The notes: generated by a model not told the origin, from the sequence alone. DNA of 64,000 nt from Bemisia tabaci (GCF_918797505.1 NC_092800.1:2914001-2978000); one strand, 5' to 3'; counted from the first letter of the stretch, positions 50,350 to 61,240 are shown. Translations and numbers: made by a program.

Positions 50350-50722
50350 CTCAGTGCCGTGTCGTGAATCGGTTGATCTCCCGTTTAAACCCAATGAAAA
50401 GGATCGATTGTCAGGACCTTTACACCGGACTATATGGTCGATTCTTTACCATGACTTCAAATTGGGGAATATCAATAGTCGAGTATTTTCACCTTGCCGC
50501 TTTGCGATAAATCGATGGTCTGCCGTTTAAACCTATGGAAAAGGATTGATCATGAGGGTGTATCCTACTAATCGATTCTTTACAATAGCTTCAAATGGGA
50601 AAATGTTGATAGCCGACGATTCACGCCTCGTCATTGCGTCACGCTTTTCGATAATCGATTGATTTGCCATTTAAACCTATAGAAAAGGGTCGCTTATCAG
50701 GGCGATCGCAACGAACTCTTGA
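50350..50722. mobile_element. Three degenerate CAGTGGCG-hairpin copies in a row
   Basis: CCCGTTTAAACCCAATGAAA, GCCGTTTAAACCTATGGAAA and GCCATTTAAACCTATAGAAA start successive partial copies of the 165-bp hairpin family. The arms ATCGATTG / CGATTCTTTACCAT(A) are recognisable. Confidence 0.65.
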
Positions 50723-50723
50723 G

Positions 50724-51008
50724 GCCTGGTTACACGATCGAATTCCCGTCAAATTCCGATCATGTGGTGACTGGTGCGCACCATCTACCATCAAATTGCT
50801 GCGGCCTGCAAAAATTTGATGGTAGATGATGGAGCTGTGGGGCTCATCTTTCATTTGATTTTCACACATCCGTGCTTATTTCATGCTTATTTCAATCAAC
50901 ACGCTGTTTTAATTAATTTTACTCATCAATCTAGATAACTATCGACCGCCATCTTAATCATCATTTTGATAGGAATTTGACGGGAATTTGATCGTGTAAC
51001 CAGGTCAT
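50724..51008. mobile_element. AGGCCTGGTTACACG MITE, longer form
   Basis: AGGCCTGGTTACACGATCGA at left and TTTGATCGTGTAACCAGGTC at right. It shares GTGCGCACCATCTACCATCA with 8256-8418 but has about 120 extra bases between the arms. Confidence 0.75.
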
Positions 51009-51176
51009 AAAGACGAATAAGTCTAAAATCCACTCTTTTTCTCACTATGATACGATCACGTCACTTTTGCTTCAACCCCCCCCCTCCCCCATCTTTACTT
51101 TCTACATGTCATTCACTTCCGAACTCCTCCTCTTCGCCTCGGGCGGCCCCCCTAGCTTCTCCCGTCAAGTCCAATA

Positions 51177-51590
51177 CCCTGAAAAAAAATTCTCGGCGTT
51201 TTTACCAAGGTCCGTTGGTACTTTTACCATCTCACTTTTTTTTACCAATTATTGGTAATTTTACCAAGACAGACTGGTAAGTTTACACGAAAACCGGTAT
51301 TTTTACTGTTTTTTTCAGGCTAGAACACCACTTTTATTGGTAATCAATTCCCGGTAACTTTGCCATTTTATCTCGGTAATTCTACCACAGTCGATAAAAA
51401 ATATCGGCGCTTTTACCAAGGTCCAGTAAAGTTACCGAGAAAGTTCAATAATTTTGCCGAGATTCGCGGTAAAATTACCAATTCCATAAATGGTAATTTT
51501 ACCAAGTAAAAACTGGGATCAAGTAGAACCCTGAATTCTTGGTAATTTTACCGTTTTCTTAGTATACATAACCGAAATTTTTTTTCCGCG
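51177..51590. mobile_element. GGTAAAATTACC-rich element, reverse copy
   Basis: ACCCTGAAAAAAAATTCTCG at left to CCGAAATTTTTTTTCCGCG at right. Order and words are the reverse of 46262-46697. Confidence 0.75.
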
Positions 51591-51822
51591 CGAACTTGGG
51601 GTCTCGCGCGTGATGTCTCTCTCCCGGTCCGGCAAGGTTGTCCACGAGTGCAGAGCAGGTGATTGGCGTCAAAGTCAAAGATTCGAACCACCCCCCCCCC
51701 CCCCCCATTCAGAGTCTCGAGCATTCTTTGCGTTGATAAGGGTCTCCACGGAGCCCAGTGTTCATACTCGACGGCAAGACGGTAGTGCGGACCTGCGAGA
51801 GCGTAATCCTGGAAGGCGAACA

Positions 51823-52075
51823 CTGCCGTGCTAAGAAAGAACGCCGTATGAACATTCGAGAGTTGCCAAATTGCCCCGGATAAAACGTGTATTTTGGAGA
51901 ACGATCATGCGTATTTTCCCTTGAAATTTCCAGATATTTTAGATTAAATTGCGTACAAAACTTTCTGAAATTTCTGGGAAGTAATATTCACGATTTTCTC
52001 AGTAATTTCGGTTTTTACCGGAGGAAATTCGGCAACGTCTGAGGGTTCATACGGCGTTTTTTCTTAGCACGGCAG
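51823..52075. mobile_element. CTGCCG-family MITE
   Basis: CTGCCGTGCTAAGAAAGAAC to GTTTTTTCTTAGCACGGCAG. Flanks AACA and AATA agree at 3 of 4. Confidence 0.88.
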
Positions 52076-52185
52076 AATAGCAGCGATGAGTAACCGCGAG
52101 GGGGAGGGGGGAGGGGAGCACCCGATTGTGCATTTTCTGGAGCGTGTAAGACTCCAGGCTCAGGCGGATGGCCTCGGGAGCGCCC

Positions 52186-52350
52186 CAGTGGCGAGCCGCG
52201 AATGATCGATTATCGATATCTCCCGATTAGAAGCTATGGTAAAGAATCGATTATTATGATACTCGTTGCGGACACCTTTCTATCGATACTTTTCCATAGG
52301 TTTAAATGGTAGATCAATCGATACATCGCAAAACATACGCCGCGCCACTG
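52186..52350. mobile_element. CAGTGGCG hairpin element, diverged
   Basis: CAGTGGCGAGCCGCGAATGA to ACATACGCCGCGCCACTG. Flanks GAGCGCCC and GGGCGCCA agree at 6 of 8. Confidence 0.8.
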
Positions 52351-52869
52351 GGGCGCCAGGAGTCTGGTCTGGACCTCGTGGCCCTGGCCGTAACTGTGGC
52401 CGTTTGATGAGAATAATGAGCAATGCAAATAATTCGCACCCTTCCTCCCCTCCCCCGCGCTCGGCGAGCCCTCCTCCCCGCCTGACGCCACTAATTTCGT
52501 GGCCCATCCGCGGGGTTTTTTTATGTATCCCCCCGTTTGTTTTATTTATTTTTCGCCGGCATTATATGCCCGGCTCGGAACAATAGCGCTTCGATAACAT
52601 CTTGGTCAGTGCAGTCTTGGCTATTGTCACTTTTTCATTATTATTCCCGGGAACTCTTACCTCCTGCCTTTCGAGCAAAACCGCGCAACTGTCGTCCTCC
52701 GGACGAAAGAACCTAACTCCGCTCCGAGGTTGTCAAATCCACCCGAGAGAATCGATTTTTCACGAGGGTACGACCGTGCGGGTTTTGCCCGCAATTTTAC
52801 CGATTTTAACCTGTTTCAAGCGGAAAATTCATCGGTTCCGAACCCCCAACAGCCTTCTGGTGAAACGAA
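52351..52869. other. No recognisable gene
   Basis: A 110-codon frame (52602-52934) opens with a hydrophobic stretch (VSAVLAIVTFSLLFPG) but runs into the following MITE, and no conserved core follows. CGAAAGAACCTAACTCCGCT resembles the end of the element at 63292. I do not call a gene. Confidence 0.3.
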
Positions 52870-52873
52870 AATT

Positions 52874-53128
52874 CTGCCGTGGTAAGGAAGAACGCCGTAT
52901 CAGCGTCAAGACGTTGCCAAGTTTCCTCCGATAAAAAAACCGAATTTACTTGGAAAATTGTGAATATTATTTTCCAAAATTTTCAGACGATTTTGTCGGC
53001 AATTTATTCTAAAATATCTGAAAATTGCAAGAGAAAATACGCACGAATGTTGTCAAAAAGACATGCTTTACCAAGGGAAATTTGGCAACTCTTGAATGTT
53101 CATATGACGTTTTTCCTCAGCACGGCAG
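52874..53128. mobile_element. CTGCCG-family MITE, 4-bp TSD
   Basis: CTGCCGTGGTAAGGAAGAAC to TTTTTCCTCAGCACGGCAG, flanked by AATT (52870-52873 and 53129-53132). Confidence 0.9.
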
Positions 53129-53270
53129 AATTAGCGAGTGGAAATTTCGCAAGGTGCAAGTGTAGATACGTGCTTTGGCCCAGGAAACAATGAACTATCC
53201 CAAGATACGCTGTTTTTGCGGGAGCATGGGCGATGTATTAATGTTTATCACAGGCACCATTATCTCTGCA

Positions 53271-53309
53271 CCTCCTCCTCCTCCTCTTCTTCTTCTTCTG
53301 CTCTTTATC
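53271..53309 (+). repeat. (CTC)n/(CTT)n microsatellite
   Basis: CTC triplets followed by CTT triplets. Confidence 0.85.
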
Positions 53310-53828
53310 AGCTGGTGATGCGAGCCGGACCGTCGGCGTTGGCGGCTCCGAATTTATGGTGGCAACTCAAGAAAGCGAAGGAATGATACGTACAGCTCTT
53401 TTACACACGGGCAGCCACGGCCACGGCCCGATGCAAATAAAACATTTAACATATTTTATACTTCCAGATCCTCTGCATCCGAACAAATTATCGTCACGAA
53501 ACTTTTGCACGCTTCCGAGGGCCGAGGCTATTGATCCGATCGGGAGCATTCAATTGCGGATCGCCCCCCCCCCCCTTCATTACTTGTCGCCACTCGCCAT
53601 TCGTCGTTTCCAGGAGGACAATCAGTTTCCTTCCTCCGCGCCCGTCAGCGTATGCAAAACGCTTTTCTCCGGCTGTTTTACGGGTGTGCTATGTGGAAAT
53701 GATTCATGCCACGTGTTGCGCACTTATATCCAGGGTGTACCAATGAGACGACAAGAGCCGCAATTTGATTTGCGGGCCGGGTTGCATCCCTTGCGCCTGA
53801 TGCCCACTTTCTGGAGCCCTTATGGAAA
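53310..53828. other. Open frame of 163 codons, not supported
   Basis: The plus frame 53356-53847 crosses a C homopolymer (53568-53575) and ends inside a transposon. No domain, no signal, no relative in the window. Confidence 0.2.
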
Positions 53829-54615
53829 ATGGACGAGTTTATGCTAAAAGTAACTATGTGCAAGTGGAAAGATAGGGTGTGCTCGTGCGGGCTCCATAAG
53901 GCCTTGTCTCCACGGGACGTTTTCATGGGATTTGTCCCAAGTTCGAATCGCAAGAATGAAACTTCTGGGATTTTTCCCTGTTACCGTCTCCACGGGACGG
54001 GGCTAATACGGTCCTGCGACTAGTTTGCGCGGGAAGATAAATTAGTTCAAGTCGAGTATTGAACCGGGATTAAAATAATAATTGCACTCAATTGACAACT
54101 AGACACATTATTTTAACGAAACAAACATGAACAATGGAGTAATCAACAAAATATCGCACTATTCGTTTACGCTGCTTCTTCTTATCTCACTGGGTTCTAA
54201 TGGTAAAAGGACCATACTTGGTACTAGGAAAAATATTGATTAACTCAATATTTTTCCCAACTTCGTAAGTGGGATTTTTCTCTGGAACAAATCCCGGGAA
54301 ACGGACCGTGGAAACAAGGCCCTAGCAACAATGTGGTCAGTGGATATAGTTCCTTTTGAGATAATGGAGAAGCGGGATTTTCATTGAATCAAAAGGAACT
54401 GAGCGCTAAATTGTGAGCCGTGGGCATGTGACAAGAGCCTTTCGGACAGAACTCATGAGTTAAAGAGTCCCGCCACCAATCTCCCCGTCGCGGCTCCTCG
54501 TATTTGCTGCTGACGTCACTGGCGCTTTATATCTCCCATTCATTCTTATGGCCCGACCACTAACGAGCACACCCCATCTTTCCACTTGCACATAGTTCCA
54601 TTTAGCATAAATACG
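53829..54615. mobile_element. GGACGTATTTCT-family element split by an insertion
   Basis: The left part (53829-53899: GTTTATGCTAAAAGTAACTA, GGTGTGCTCGTGCGGGCTCC) and right part (54326-54615 ending TTTAGCATAAATACGTC) flank an insertion. The right part keeps the CTGCTGACGTCACTGGCGCT and GCACACCCCATCTTTCC landmarks. Confidence 0.75.
53900..54325. mobile_element. RGGCCTTGTYTCCACGG-ended MITE, nested
   Basis: TAAGGCCTTGTCTCCACGGG at left and CCGTGGAAACAAGGCCCTA at right; TA at each end would fit a TA target. Internal arms GGGATTTGTCCCAAGTTCG / CTTCGTAAGTGGGATTTTTC and GGAACAAATCCCGG. Confidence 0.75.
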
Positions 54616-54689
54616 TCTAAATAATACGAGGCTCATTTTTCATCGAAAATATCTCGAAAACAAGGAAAAATGTGTACGTCAGTCGATTG

Positions 54690-54990
54690 TCCATCAATTT
54701 CAACAATCAGCAGGCAGATAATTGAAATTGATAGACAAAGCTATGGAAAGTGCTATAACCAGGAAGTGAAAACGGATACGGAGGGATCCCATTGGTGGAA
54801 GCGGGTGGTCGCAATGGACAAAGGAGTAGACTGACAAAAGACAACCCACGAGAGACCCTACGGTAAGTCCATCATTTCATCCCTTAATCTATAGGAACCA
54901 CCCATTCCAAGCAAAAGGATCGCTCCATACTCCTTATGTCTTTTTTGTCTAGAGCTTTGTCTATCAAGTTTGATAATGAGCCCATAGCCG
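54690..54990. mobile_element. TGATAGACAAAG-family element
   Basis: AGATAATTGAAATTGATAGA at left and TATCAAGTTTGATAATGAGC at right; CCCATTGGTGGAAGCGGGTG and CCACCCATTCCAAGCAAAAG inside. Confidence 0.7.
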
Positions 54991-55048
54991 GCTGCAGTAT
55001 GGGCGTTTAACCCTGTGGAACCTTGTACAAGTGGGGGATAATGGAGGA

Positions 55049-55288
55049 TTTGGGCGTATTTATGCTAAAAGGAACTATGTGCATAGGATTTGCGTGAGGC
55101 ATAGTTCTTTTTACCATAAATAAATCCGATTGGGCGTATTTATGCTAAAAAAAACTATGTGCATAGGATTTGCGTGAGGCATAGTTCTTTTTACCATAAA
55201 TAAATCCGATTGGGCGTATTTATGCTAAAAGGAACTATGTGCATAGGATTTGCGTGATACATAGTTCTTTTTAGCATAAAGACGTCAA
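55049..55288 (+). repeat. Three tandem 80-bp palindromic units
   Basis: Unit TTGGGCGTATTTATGCTAAA ... TTTTTACCATAAATAAATCC repeats at 55050, 55130 and 55210. The first two units differ by a couple of bases. Each is itself a hairpin (ACTATGTGCATAGG ... GAGGCATAGT) of the short GGACGTATTT type. Confidence 0.9.
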
Positions 55289-55912
55289 TTTGATGGAGAT
55301 ATCAGTGGCAAAACTACTTAGCCGTCCACTTCCTTGGTGCTCGACCAGAGGGGTGGCGGCAGAGGAGCCGATATATCCATGATAAATCTTCGCCCCCCTG
55401 ACCTAAGGACGGTCTCGATTTTCGCGTGGACCCCAGAAAGCATGGATTCATACGTAAAACAGGGCTCACGTGGGTTTTGAGATCCAAACATTCGTGAGAG
55501 GAACCACGAAATGTTGAGCGGATAAGAGGTTGTGGTCCCCGAGCGGAAGAATCGACAGAAAGGGATCCCGGGCTAAGGGTTTCCTGTGCAGGGTATTTGT
55601 TGCCAGATAGTGTTCAGAGTCAGCACTTTTCCAATATTTAAAACCGTGTGAAATATTCACATTTTATAGTACAGCCTGACAACCTTGAACAGGGCTCACC
55701 TTGCGCTCGCTCCCCGGTGGAAAAGCTGAAAAACTCACCGTTCGCACGCGAGTCCATCCGAGGCGCGTGTTCCAGCTTCCGTCCAGATTCCCATTGCCAA
55801 AGCTTAAAATCCTCGTGTAGCACAGCACCTCCCTCTCGCCCCCCCCCACATCCCTTCAAGCATAACTCAAGGGGGCGGGGAGGGCCCTCCTACCCAGAAA
55901 CCTCAACATTTT
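55289..55912. other. No recognisable gene
   Basis: Moderately GC-rich. Frames open on both strands at 55640-55860 are reciprocal shadows without a motif. Confidence 0.35.
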
Positions 55913-55948
55913 ACCTCTCTCAGGAACCTCTCTCAGGAACCTCTCTCA
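55913..55948 (+). repeat. CTCTCTCAGGAAC triplication
   Basis: Three adjoining 13-base units. Confidence 0.8.
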
Positions 55949-56097
55949 TTGGATTGCATTTTGCAATAAGGAACCACTATTTCTGGCCAATTTTAGAAAC
56001 AACATACATGCCATTGGTTTCCCTATGCATATATGTGCTTTTGTGAGAAAGCCAGAGATAGTGGTTCCTTATTGCAAAATGTAATCCAATTTTATTC
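55949..56097. mobile_element. TTTTGCAATAAGGAAC-family MITE, clean reference
   Basis: ATTGGATTGCATTTTGCAAT at left and ATTGCAAAATGTAATCCAAT at right, with about 45-bp arms (CCACTATTTCTGGC / GCCAGAGATAGTGG). 149 bp. Confidence 0.85.
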
Positions 56098-56106
56098 CAC
56101 GCGATT

Positions 56107-56139
56107 TTTTTTTTTTTTTTTTTTTTGGGGGGGGGGGTC
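56107..56139 (+). repeat. T-run then G-run
   Basis: About 22 T followed by 11 G. Confidence 0.9.
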
Positions 56140-57000
56140 TCATATCAACGGCGGAACTCTCAAACCACATAACTAGATAGATTTTTTATTCGTCAAAAGT
56201 ACATGGTACAAACATGGCAAAGAAGACTTATTAGCCAATAGCCCAATTCCCACATGGCGCTTCGCGCTTTCTTAGGCACACTTTGACAAAAGAAAAAAGA
56301 TTTCGCCAAAAATGATTTTCATACCCGACTCTCATTTGCCCAATCTCCCTCTGACCGGAAACGATTGGACCAATAAGAATCGAATAAAAAAATCAGCATT
56401 TATTTCAAACTTCACGTCAAGACTGAAATAAAACGGAACGAACGGAAGCGGAGTGGAGCGTTTCGTCGCTTTTGGATAGTCTTTAGTAAAGGAGCATACC
56501 TTCGGTTCACTTTCCTTACCCTACTAACAGACCAAGATTAAAAATTTCCCGCTAAATTTGAAATTCCCGCCATTTTCCATCGGAGGGAATTTCAAAGTTT
56601 GCCCACCTTTCTGAGCTCCCTGGTCTACTCTTATATAAAAATCCTTGGTCCGACTTCCAAAATCTGATTACAGCGGGCTCATCCTACCTGTCGATAACCG
56701 CAAAAATCATGGAAATAGGCCCAGTAAAAAGCTCATACGAGCTGTGACAAAAAATAAAAATCTACATTGTTTAAATGGCAGAATTTGCTACTTTACTACG
56801 TCATATACAAAAGCCTGGACCATATTTCCAAAATCTGAATGAAGCGGATTCAAGTGGACTACAGTCAATTTTTAGACGTGCGCCCTTTTAATCGCCTGAG
56901 ACACCTCAACCATTTTTTTCGTGTCAAAATGATAATTGATTAGGACACATCCTATTTTCGGCTTTGTTGCTCACGTAGCCCTTGAAGCATCACTACACAT
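56140..57000. other. No recognisable feature
   Basis: AT-rich unique-looking sequence. Confidence 0.35.
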
Positions 57001-57240
57001 GAGACAAACGAAACTAACACAATATGGAAATAGAGCAATGGAAAGACGGCGCAGAGGTACAACTATTCGTGCTTGCTGGATGTCTGTGTTGCATCTGCAA
57101 AATTGAAGGCGCGATGGCGCGAGCTAAGAATTCGTGATGTTCCGCACCTCCACTTTATGTTGCCAGTGAGGTGTCGTGATAAAAGTTAAGAAACGAGGCT
57201 CGATTATTACGGCTCTCCTATTTAAGGCTGAGTTGCTTAT
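57001..57240 (+). pseudogene. DGCPYC module copy
   Basis: The frame at 57023 reads MEIEQWKDGAEVQLF, then VLAGCLCCICKIEGAMA, and meets a stop soon after. It is a diverged neighbour of the copy at 57288. Confidence 0.35.
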
Positions 57241-57287
57241 ACTTCCTTTAAAGCACTGCTACAAAGACAAACTGAAACTAACACAGT

Positions 57288-57470
57288 ATGGACATAGAGC
57301 AAAGTAAAAGGAGGCGCGTTGACGACGGCGCAGAGATACAACTATACGTACACGATGGATGTCCGTGTTGTATCTGCAAAATTGAAGGCGCGATGGCGCT
57401 TAGGCGTGAACTCGCAATGCTCCGTTCTATGCTGCCAGTGAGGTGTCACTCAGATTCGGGAGACTTATAA
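57288..57470 (+). pseudogene. DGCPYC module, longest open copy (60 codons)
   Basis: MDIEQSKRRRVDDGAEIQLY, VHDGCPCCICKIEGAMALRR, then a Met/Leu-rich helix-like stretch and CHSDSGDL before the stop. The basic KRRR start and clustered Cys pairs recur in the copies at 29.6 kb (minus) and, frameshifted, at 60.7 and 60.9 kb. I do not recognise the family. It could be a short protein or a first exon of a multicopy gene. Confidence 0.4.
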
Positions 57471-57557
57471 TTTAAAAAACTAGGCCCGATTACGTCTCGA
57501 CTCTGTTGTTCCTTCACTTACCTTCTTTTTCCAATCTGAAGTTTGATTCTTTTTTCA

Positions 57558-57950
57558 ATGCATTTACAAACCTACATCTACAGCTCGTATGTACCGCGAT
57601 CCCTTACAACCCGCGCGGCACGTTTTATAAACAAGTCTCCACTCAATTTGACCGGACTGCAGCATCAAAGGGTTAATGAAAGTATCATTAATATATAACT
57701 GCACCTTGTTCGCTAAAAACTCAGGATTCAAGAGGGGAGCCTAAATTAACCATTCAATATCAGTCAGTTAATTTCAATAAAATTTAGTTATGTTTAATCT
57801 TGCAAAATTAGGCAAAATTTATTTACAAACCTACATCTACGACTCGTATGTATCCGCGGTCCCTTGCAACTCGCGTGGCACTTTTTCTGAACAAGCCTTC
57901 TATCAATTTGACAGCGCTTCAGCATCTAAGGGTTATATTACTGAAAATTA
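57558..57950 (+). repeat. Duplicated 130-bp segment
   Basis: TTACAAACCTACATCTACAG (57568) and TTACAAACCTACATCTACGA (57823) start two copies with TCGTATGTA.CCGCG.TCCCTT and CAAGTCT.../CAAGCCT... in the same order. A worse copy is near 61165-61230. Confidence 0.75.
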
Positions 57951-57975
57951 CGAGCGAAACGTGGCTTGTTGATCG

Positions 57976-58126
57976 ACCCAAATGCCTGTGTCACACTATT
58001 GAAATACTCCATCAAAATATCAAGGTTTGGTGATGTGATTGGCTTATTCGATGACTTGGACCAATCACAGCATTTGACCGTGACATTTGGATGGAGTATT
58101 TTGATGGTGTGGCACAGGCTAATCAT
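57976..58126. mobile_element. ATGCCTGTGTCACAC palindrome
   Basis: ATGCCTGTGTCACACTATTG and TGATGGTGTGGCACAGGCTA are inverted, with TACTCCATCAAAATATCAAG / TGGATGGAGTATTTTGATGG and GTGATTGG / CCAATCAC inside. Confidence 0.7.
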
Positions 58127-58363
58127 AACTTCCTCTACTGTGATGAGAGACCCTGGGATCAAAACGCACACTTTTTTTCATCAAGTCTGCCCGTGTTTAT
58201 GAAACGAATCACGAAAGAGACTATTTGTATGATACCGAAATTACGTCAAGTCTCAAAAGAAACCCAAGTGAAATTACAAAAAGATTTTCTTCGGATTTGG
58301 TCCGTTGAAAACCTGCACCACAGAAAACTTCCCAGAAATATTGAACTTTCTTCCGAGTAAATG

Positions 58364-58527
58364 CAGTGGCGTGGCGTGAATAATCAAGTTTCGATATTTC
58401 CTCTCTTGAAGCTATGGTAAAGAATCGATTATTGAAGCGTTCGTTATGAACACTCTGTTTATCGATCCTTTCCCATAGGTTCAAACGGTAGATCAATCGA
58501 TATATCGCAAAGCGCGCCACGCCACCG
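58364..58527. mobile_element. CAGTGGCG hairpin element
   Basis: CAGTGGCGTGGCGTGAATAA to GCGCGCCACGCCACCG. The flanks are not convincing as a duplication. Confidence 0.8.
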
Positions 58528-58870
58528 AGAAGTAGGACTTGCATCTCATCTCCTAGTTCACTGTAGAAAGGTTATGATTCGGGAAAAGTCAACTTCTAGC
58601 AGGGAAATACGCACGCTGAAGAGAGGGAGTAGTTTTTATGAGCTTTGGCTGATATTCCTTCTCGTTTCCCGCTCAAGTTAGAAAATATGACCTCGAATTA
58701 CGGAGACTTCGTTGCAGCCTACGTAATTTGATTTCAGACAGAGCATCCTGAAACTTTTTAGTCTAAATTTTTCCGAATGTTGCCAAATTTTGCTCTATTC
58801 AGACTATTGATAGACTATTATTTTTGACAGTCGTCAAAAAAAATTGTCTAACACGACACAACTCTCGCCA

Positions 58871-60509
58871 AAAGAGCGACGCCAAAAACGACCGTTTTTT
58901 GGCACAATTTGGGCCAGAAGGGATTTTTCTGAAACCGGGCCCAAACGATACCTTATGATACCCTAAAACTCTGGTAAAAATTTTAGCTTGAGTATACGCA
59001 CCGTTTTTGAGAAATGGGGGGCAAAGTTGCCAAATCGCCATCATTGGGACAGCATTTTTACAGCAAAAAGACGGGAAAAATGGACGAAAAAGTTACACTA
59101 TTGATGGGTTTGGGCTGTAAATGTTCTTATTGAGCCCCCGTGCATGTAACTGTGTTCAGTTTCAAAAATTTTGGACGTACAGTGGTCCAAAATGGGGAGA
59201 AATCGTGGACAGATAAGGATTCTTTGTCAAACTTTTTAAAAATGGAAGTAAAATTGTTGGTCTCCTGCAGAGATCATGTGAAACAATGTTCTTATCGGCT
59301 TCAATGCATTCAATTGAGTTCAGTTTATCAAATTTTCATCGCACAATGGTCCAAAATGGGAAATCAGTGGACAAATTAAGATCTTCTGCCTAACTTTTTA
59401 AAAATGATGTACGACTATTGGTCCCTGCAGAGATCATGGCGAACAATGTTCTTATCAATGCATTCATTGGGTTCAGTTTATCAAATTTTCATCGCACAAT
59501 GGTCTAAAATGGGAAATCAGTGGACAAATTAAGATCTTCTGTTGAAATCTAACCTAACCTAACCTAACTAACCTTTCCTAAATCCTTAGAAAGGATTTAT
59601 TGTAAAGTATTATTCTAACTACAATATTCTCTGACAACTAACTAGGACAAAAACCACCCAGTTAGCCGGATTTTAAGGATCCAAAAGCTAAGTTCCTCCT
59701 GAATTACCGTTTCCAGACCTCATTTGTTCAGTTCAAAACAGTGAACATGGATAGCTTTTATTGGCTACTAACTTATTTTGAATTTACACCTTTCGAATCT
59801 AGTGAAAAACCTCATAGTTTCATGTTATTTTTCAAAAATTTCAACAGAAGATCTTAATTTGTCCACTAATTTTCCATTTTGGACCATTGTGCGATGAAAA
59901 TTTGATAAACTGAACCCAATGAATGCATTGATAAGAACATTGTTCGCCATGATCTCTGCAGGGGACCAATAGTCGTACATCATTTTTAAAAAGTTAGGCA
60001 GAAGATCTTAATTTGTCCACTGATTTCCCATTTTGGACCATTGTGCGATGAAAATTTGATAAACTGAACTCAATTGAATGCATTGAAGACCGATAAGAAC
60101 ATTGTTTCACATGATCTCTGCAGGAGACCAACAATTTTACTTCCATTTTTTAAAAAGTTTGACAAAGAATCCTTATCTGTCCACGATTTCTCCCCATTTT
60201 GGACCACTGTACGTCCAAAATTTTTGAAACTGAACACAGTTACATGCACGGGGGCTCAATAAGAACATTTATAGCCCAAACCCATCAATAGTGTAACTTT
60301 TTCGTCCATTTTTCCCGTCTTTTTGCTGTAAAAATGCTGTCCAGAATGATGGCGATTTGGCAACTTTGCCCCCCCATTTCTCAAAAACGGTGCGTATACT
60401 CAAGCTAAAATTTTTACCAGAGTTTTAGGGTATCATAAGGTATCGTTTGGGCCCGGTTTCAGAAAAATCCCTTCTGGCCCAAATTGTGCCATTCTTGGCG
60501 TCGCTCTTT
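58871..60509. repeat. 1.64-kb inverted repeat with TTAGG-like spacer
   Basis: The left arm 58871-59548 and right arm 59838-60509 are inverted and highly similar throughout. The spacer 59549-59837 begins with AACCTAACCTAACCTAACTA. Each arm contains about two and a half tandem units of about 160 bases (TGTTCTTATCR...TTCAGTTTATCAAATTTT...GTGGACAAATTAAGATCTTC). No open frame spans the arms. It may be a giant foldback transposon or an inverted segmental duplication. Confidence 0.9.
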
Positions 60510-60639
60510 CAATTTTTTGCCGTCCGCCTTTTAGAGCGCTTTTACAAAATAAGTATTGATATGGGTACATCATAAAATATTTGAAGCAAACTTAACCATA
60601 ACTTTTCTTAAATTCCTAGAATAAGTAATACCTCAACGC

Positions 60640-61110
60640 ACGTTGATAACACCGCAGAGATACAACTATTCGTGCTTGATGGACGTCCGTATTGCATTCG
60701 CAAAATTGAAGGCGCAAGCCATGACCTCGGAATGCTCTGCTCTATGATGTCAATGAGGTGTCGCTCGGATTCGGAAGAAAAGTTAAAAAAGAGGCCCGAA
60801 CACATCTCTCCTACCTCCGGCCGTGTTACTCACGTAGTGCTTGATGCACATTACGAATAAGACAGACGCAAACAAACACAATATGGAAATAAAGCGAGGG
60901 AAAGAATTCTCGTTTACGACGGCGCAGAGATACAACTATTCGTGCTTGATGGATGTCCGTATTGCATCTGCAAAATTGAAGGCGCGAAGTGCGGAGCGTC
61001 ATCTCGCATTTCTCTGCTCTAAGTCGTCAATGAGGTTTTGCTATGATTCGGGAGATAAGTTAAACAACGAGACCCGAATACGTCTCTCATATCTTCGGCT
61101 GTGTTGACGC
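60640..61110 (+). pseudogene. Two DGCPYC module copies in tandem
   Basis: The first (60655-60810) reads NTAEIQLFVLDGRPYCIRKI, EGASHDLGMLCSMMSMRCRS and continues open to LKKRPEH. The second (60880-61030) starts MEIKRGKEFSF but the motif EIQLFVLDGCPYCICKIEGA is in a different frame. Each is about 240 bases. No function assigned. Confidence 0.4.
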
Positions 61111-61240
61111 TCAATTTTTTTCCTTTTTTTCAATTTGATATCTGATTCTTTTCTCATGATTAATAAGTAGACCCATATCTAGAGCCAATATGTTACAATC
61201 CGCAGGGCACGGCGTGTTTTTAGCTAGCTTCGGATCAATT

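Noticed and set aside
52602..52934. Possible secreted peptide with N-terminal hydrophobic stretch
   Set aside because: The frame continues into a MITE, no cleavage-site context or conserved core follows, and no splice site ends it before the MITE.
53356..53847. 163-codon plus-strand frame
   Set aside because: It passes through a C homopolymer and ends inside a MITE. No signal peptide, motif or relative.
55049..55288. CRISPR-like array
   Set aside because: Units are contiguous palindromes without unique spacers and match a eukaryotic mini-element.
59549..59574. A true telomere or chromosome end
   Set aside because: Only about four AACCT units, internal to a symmetric inverted repeat, with normal sequence on both sides.
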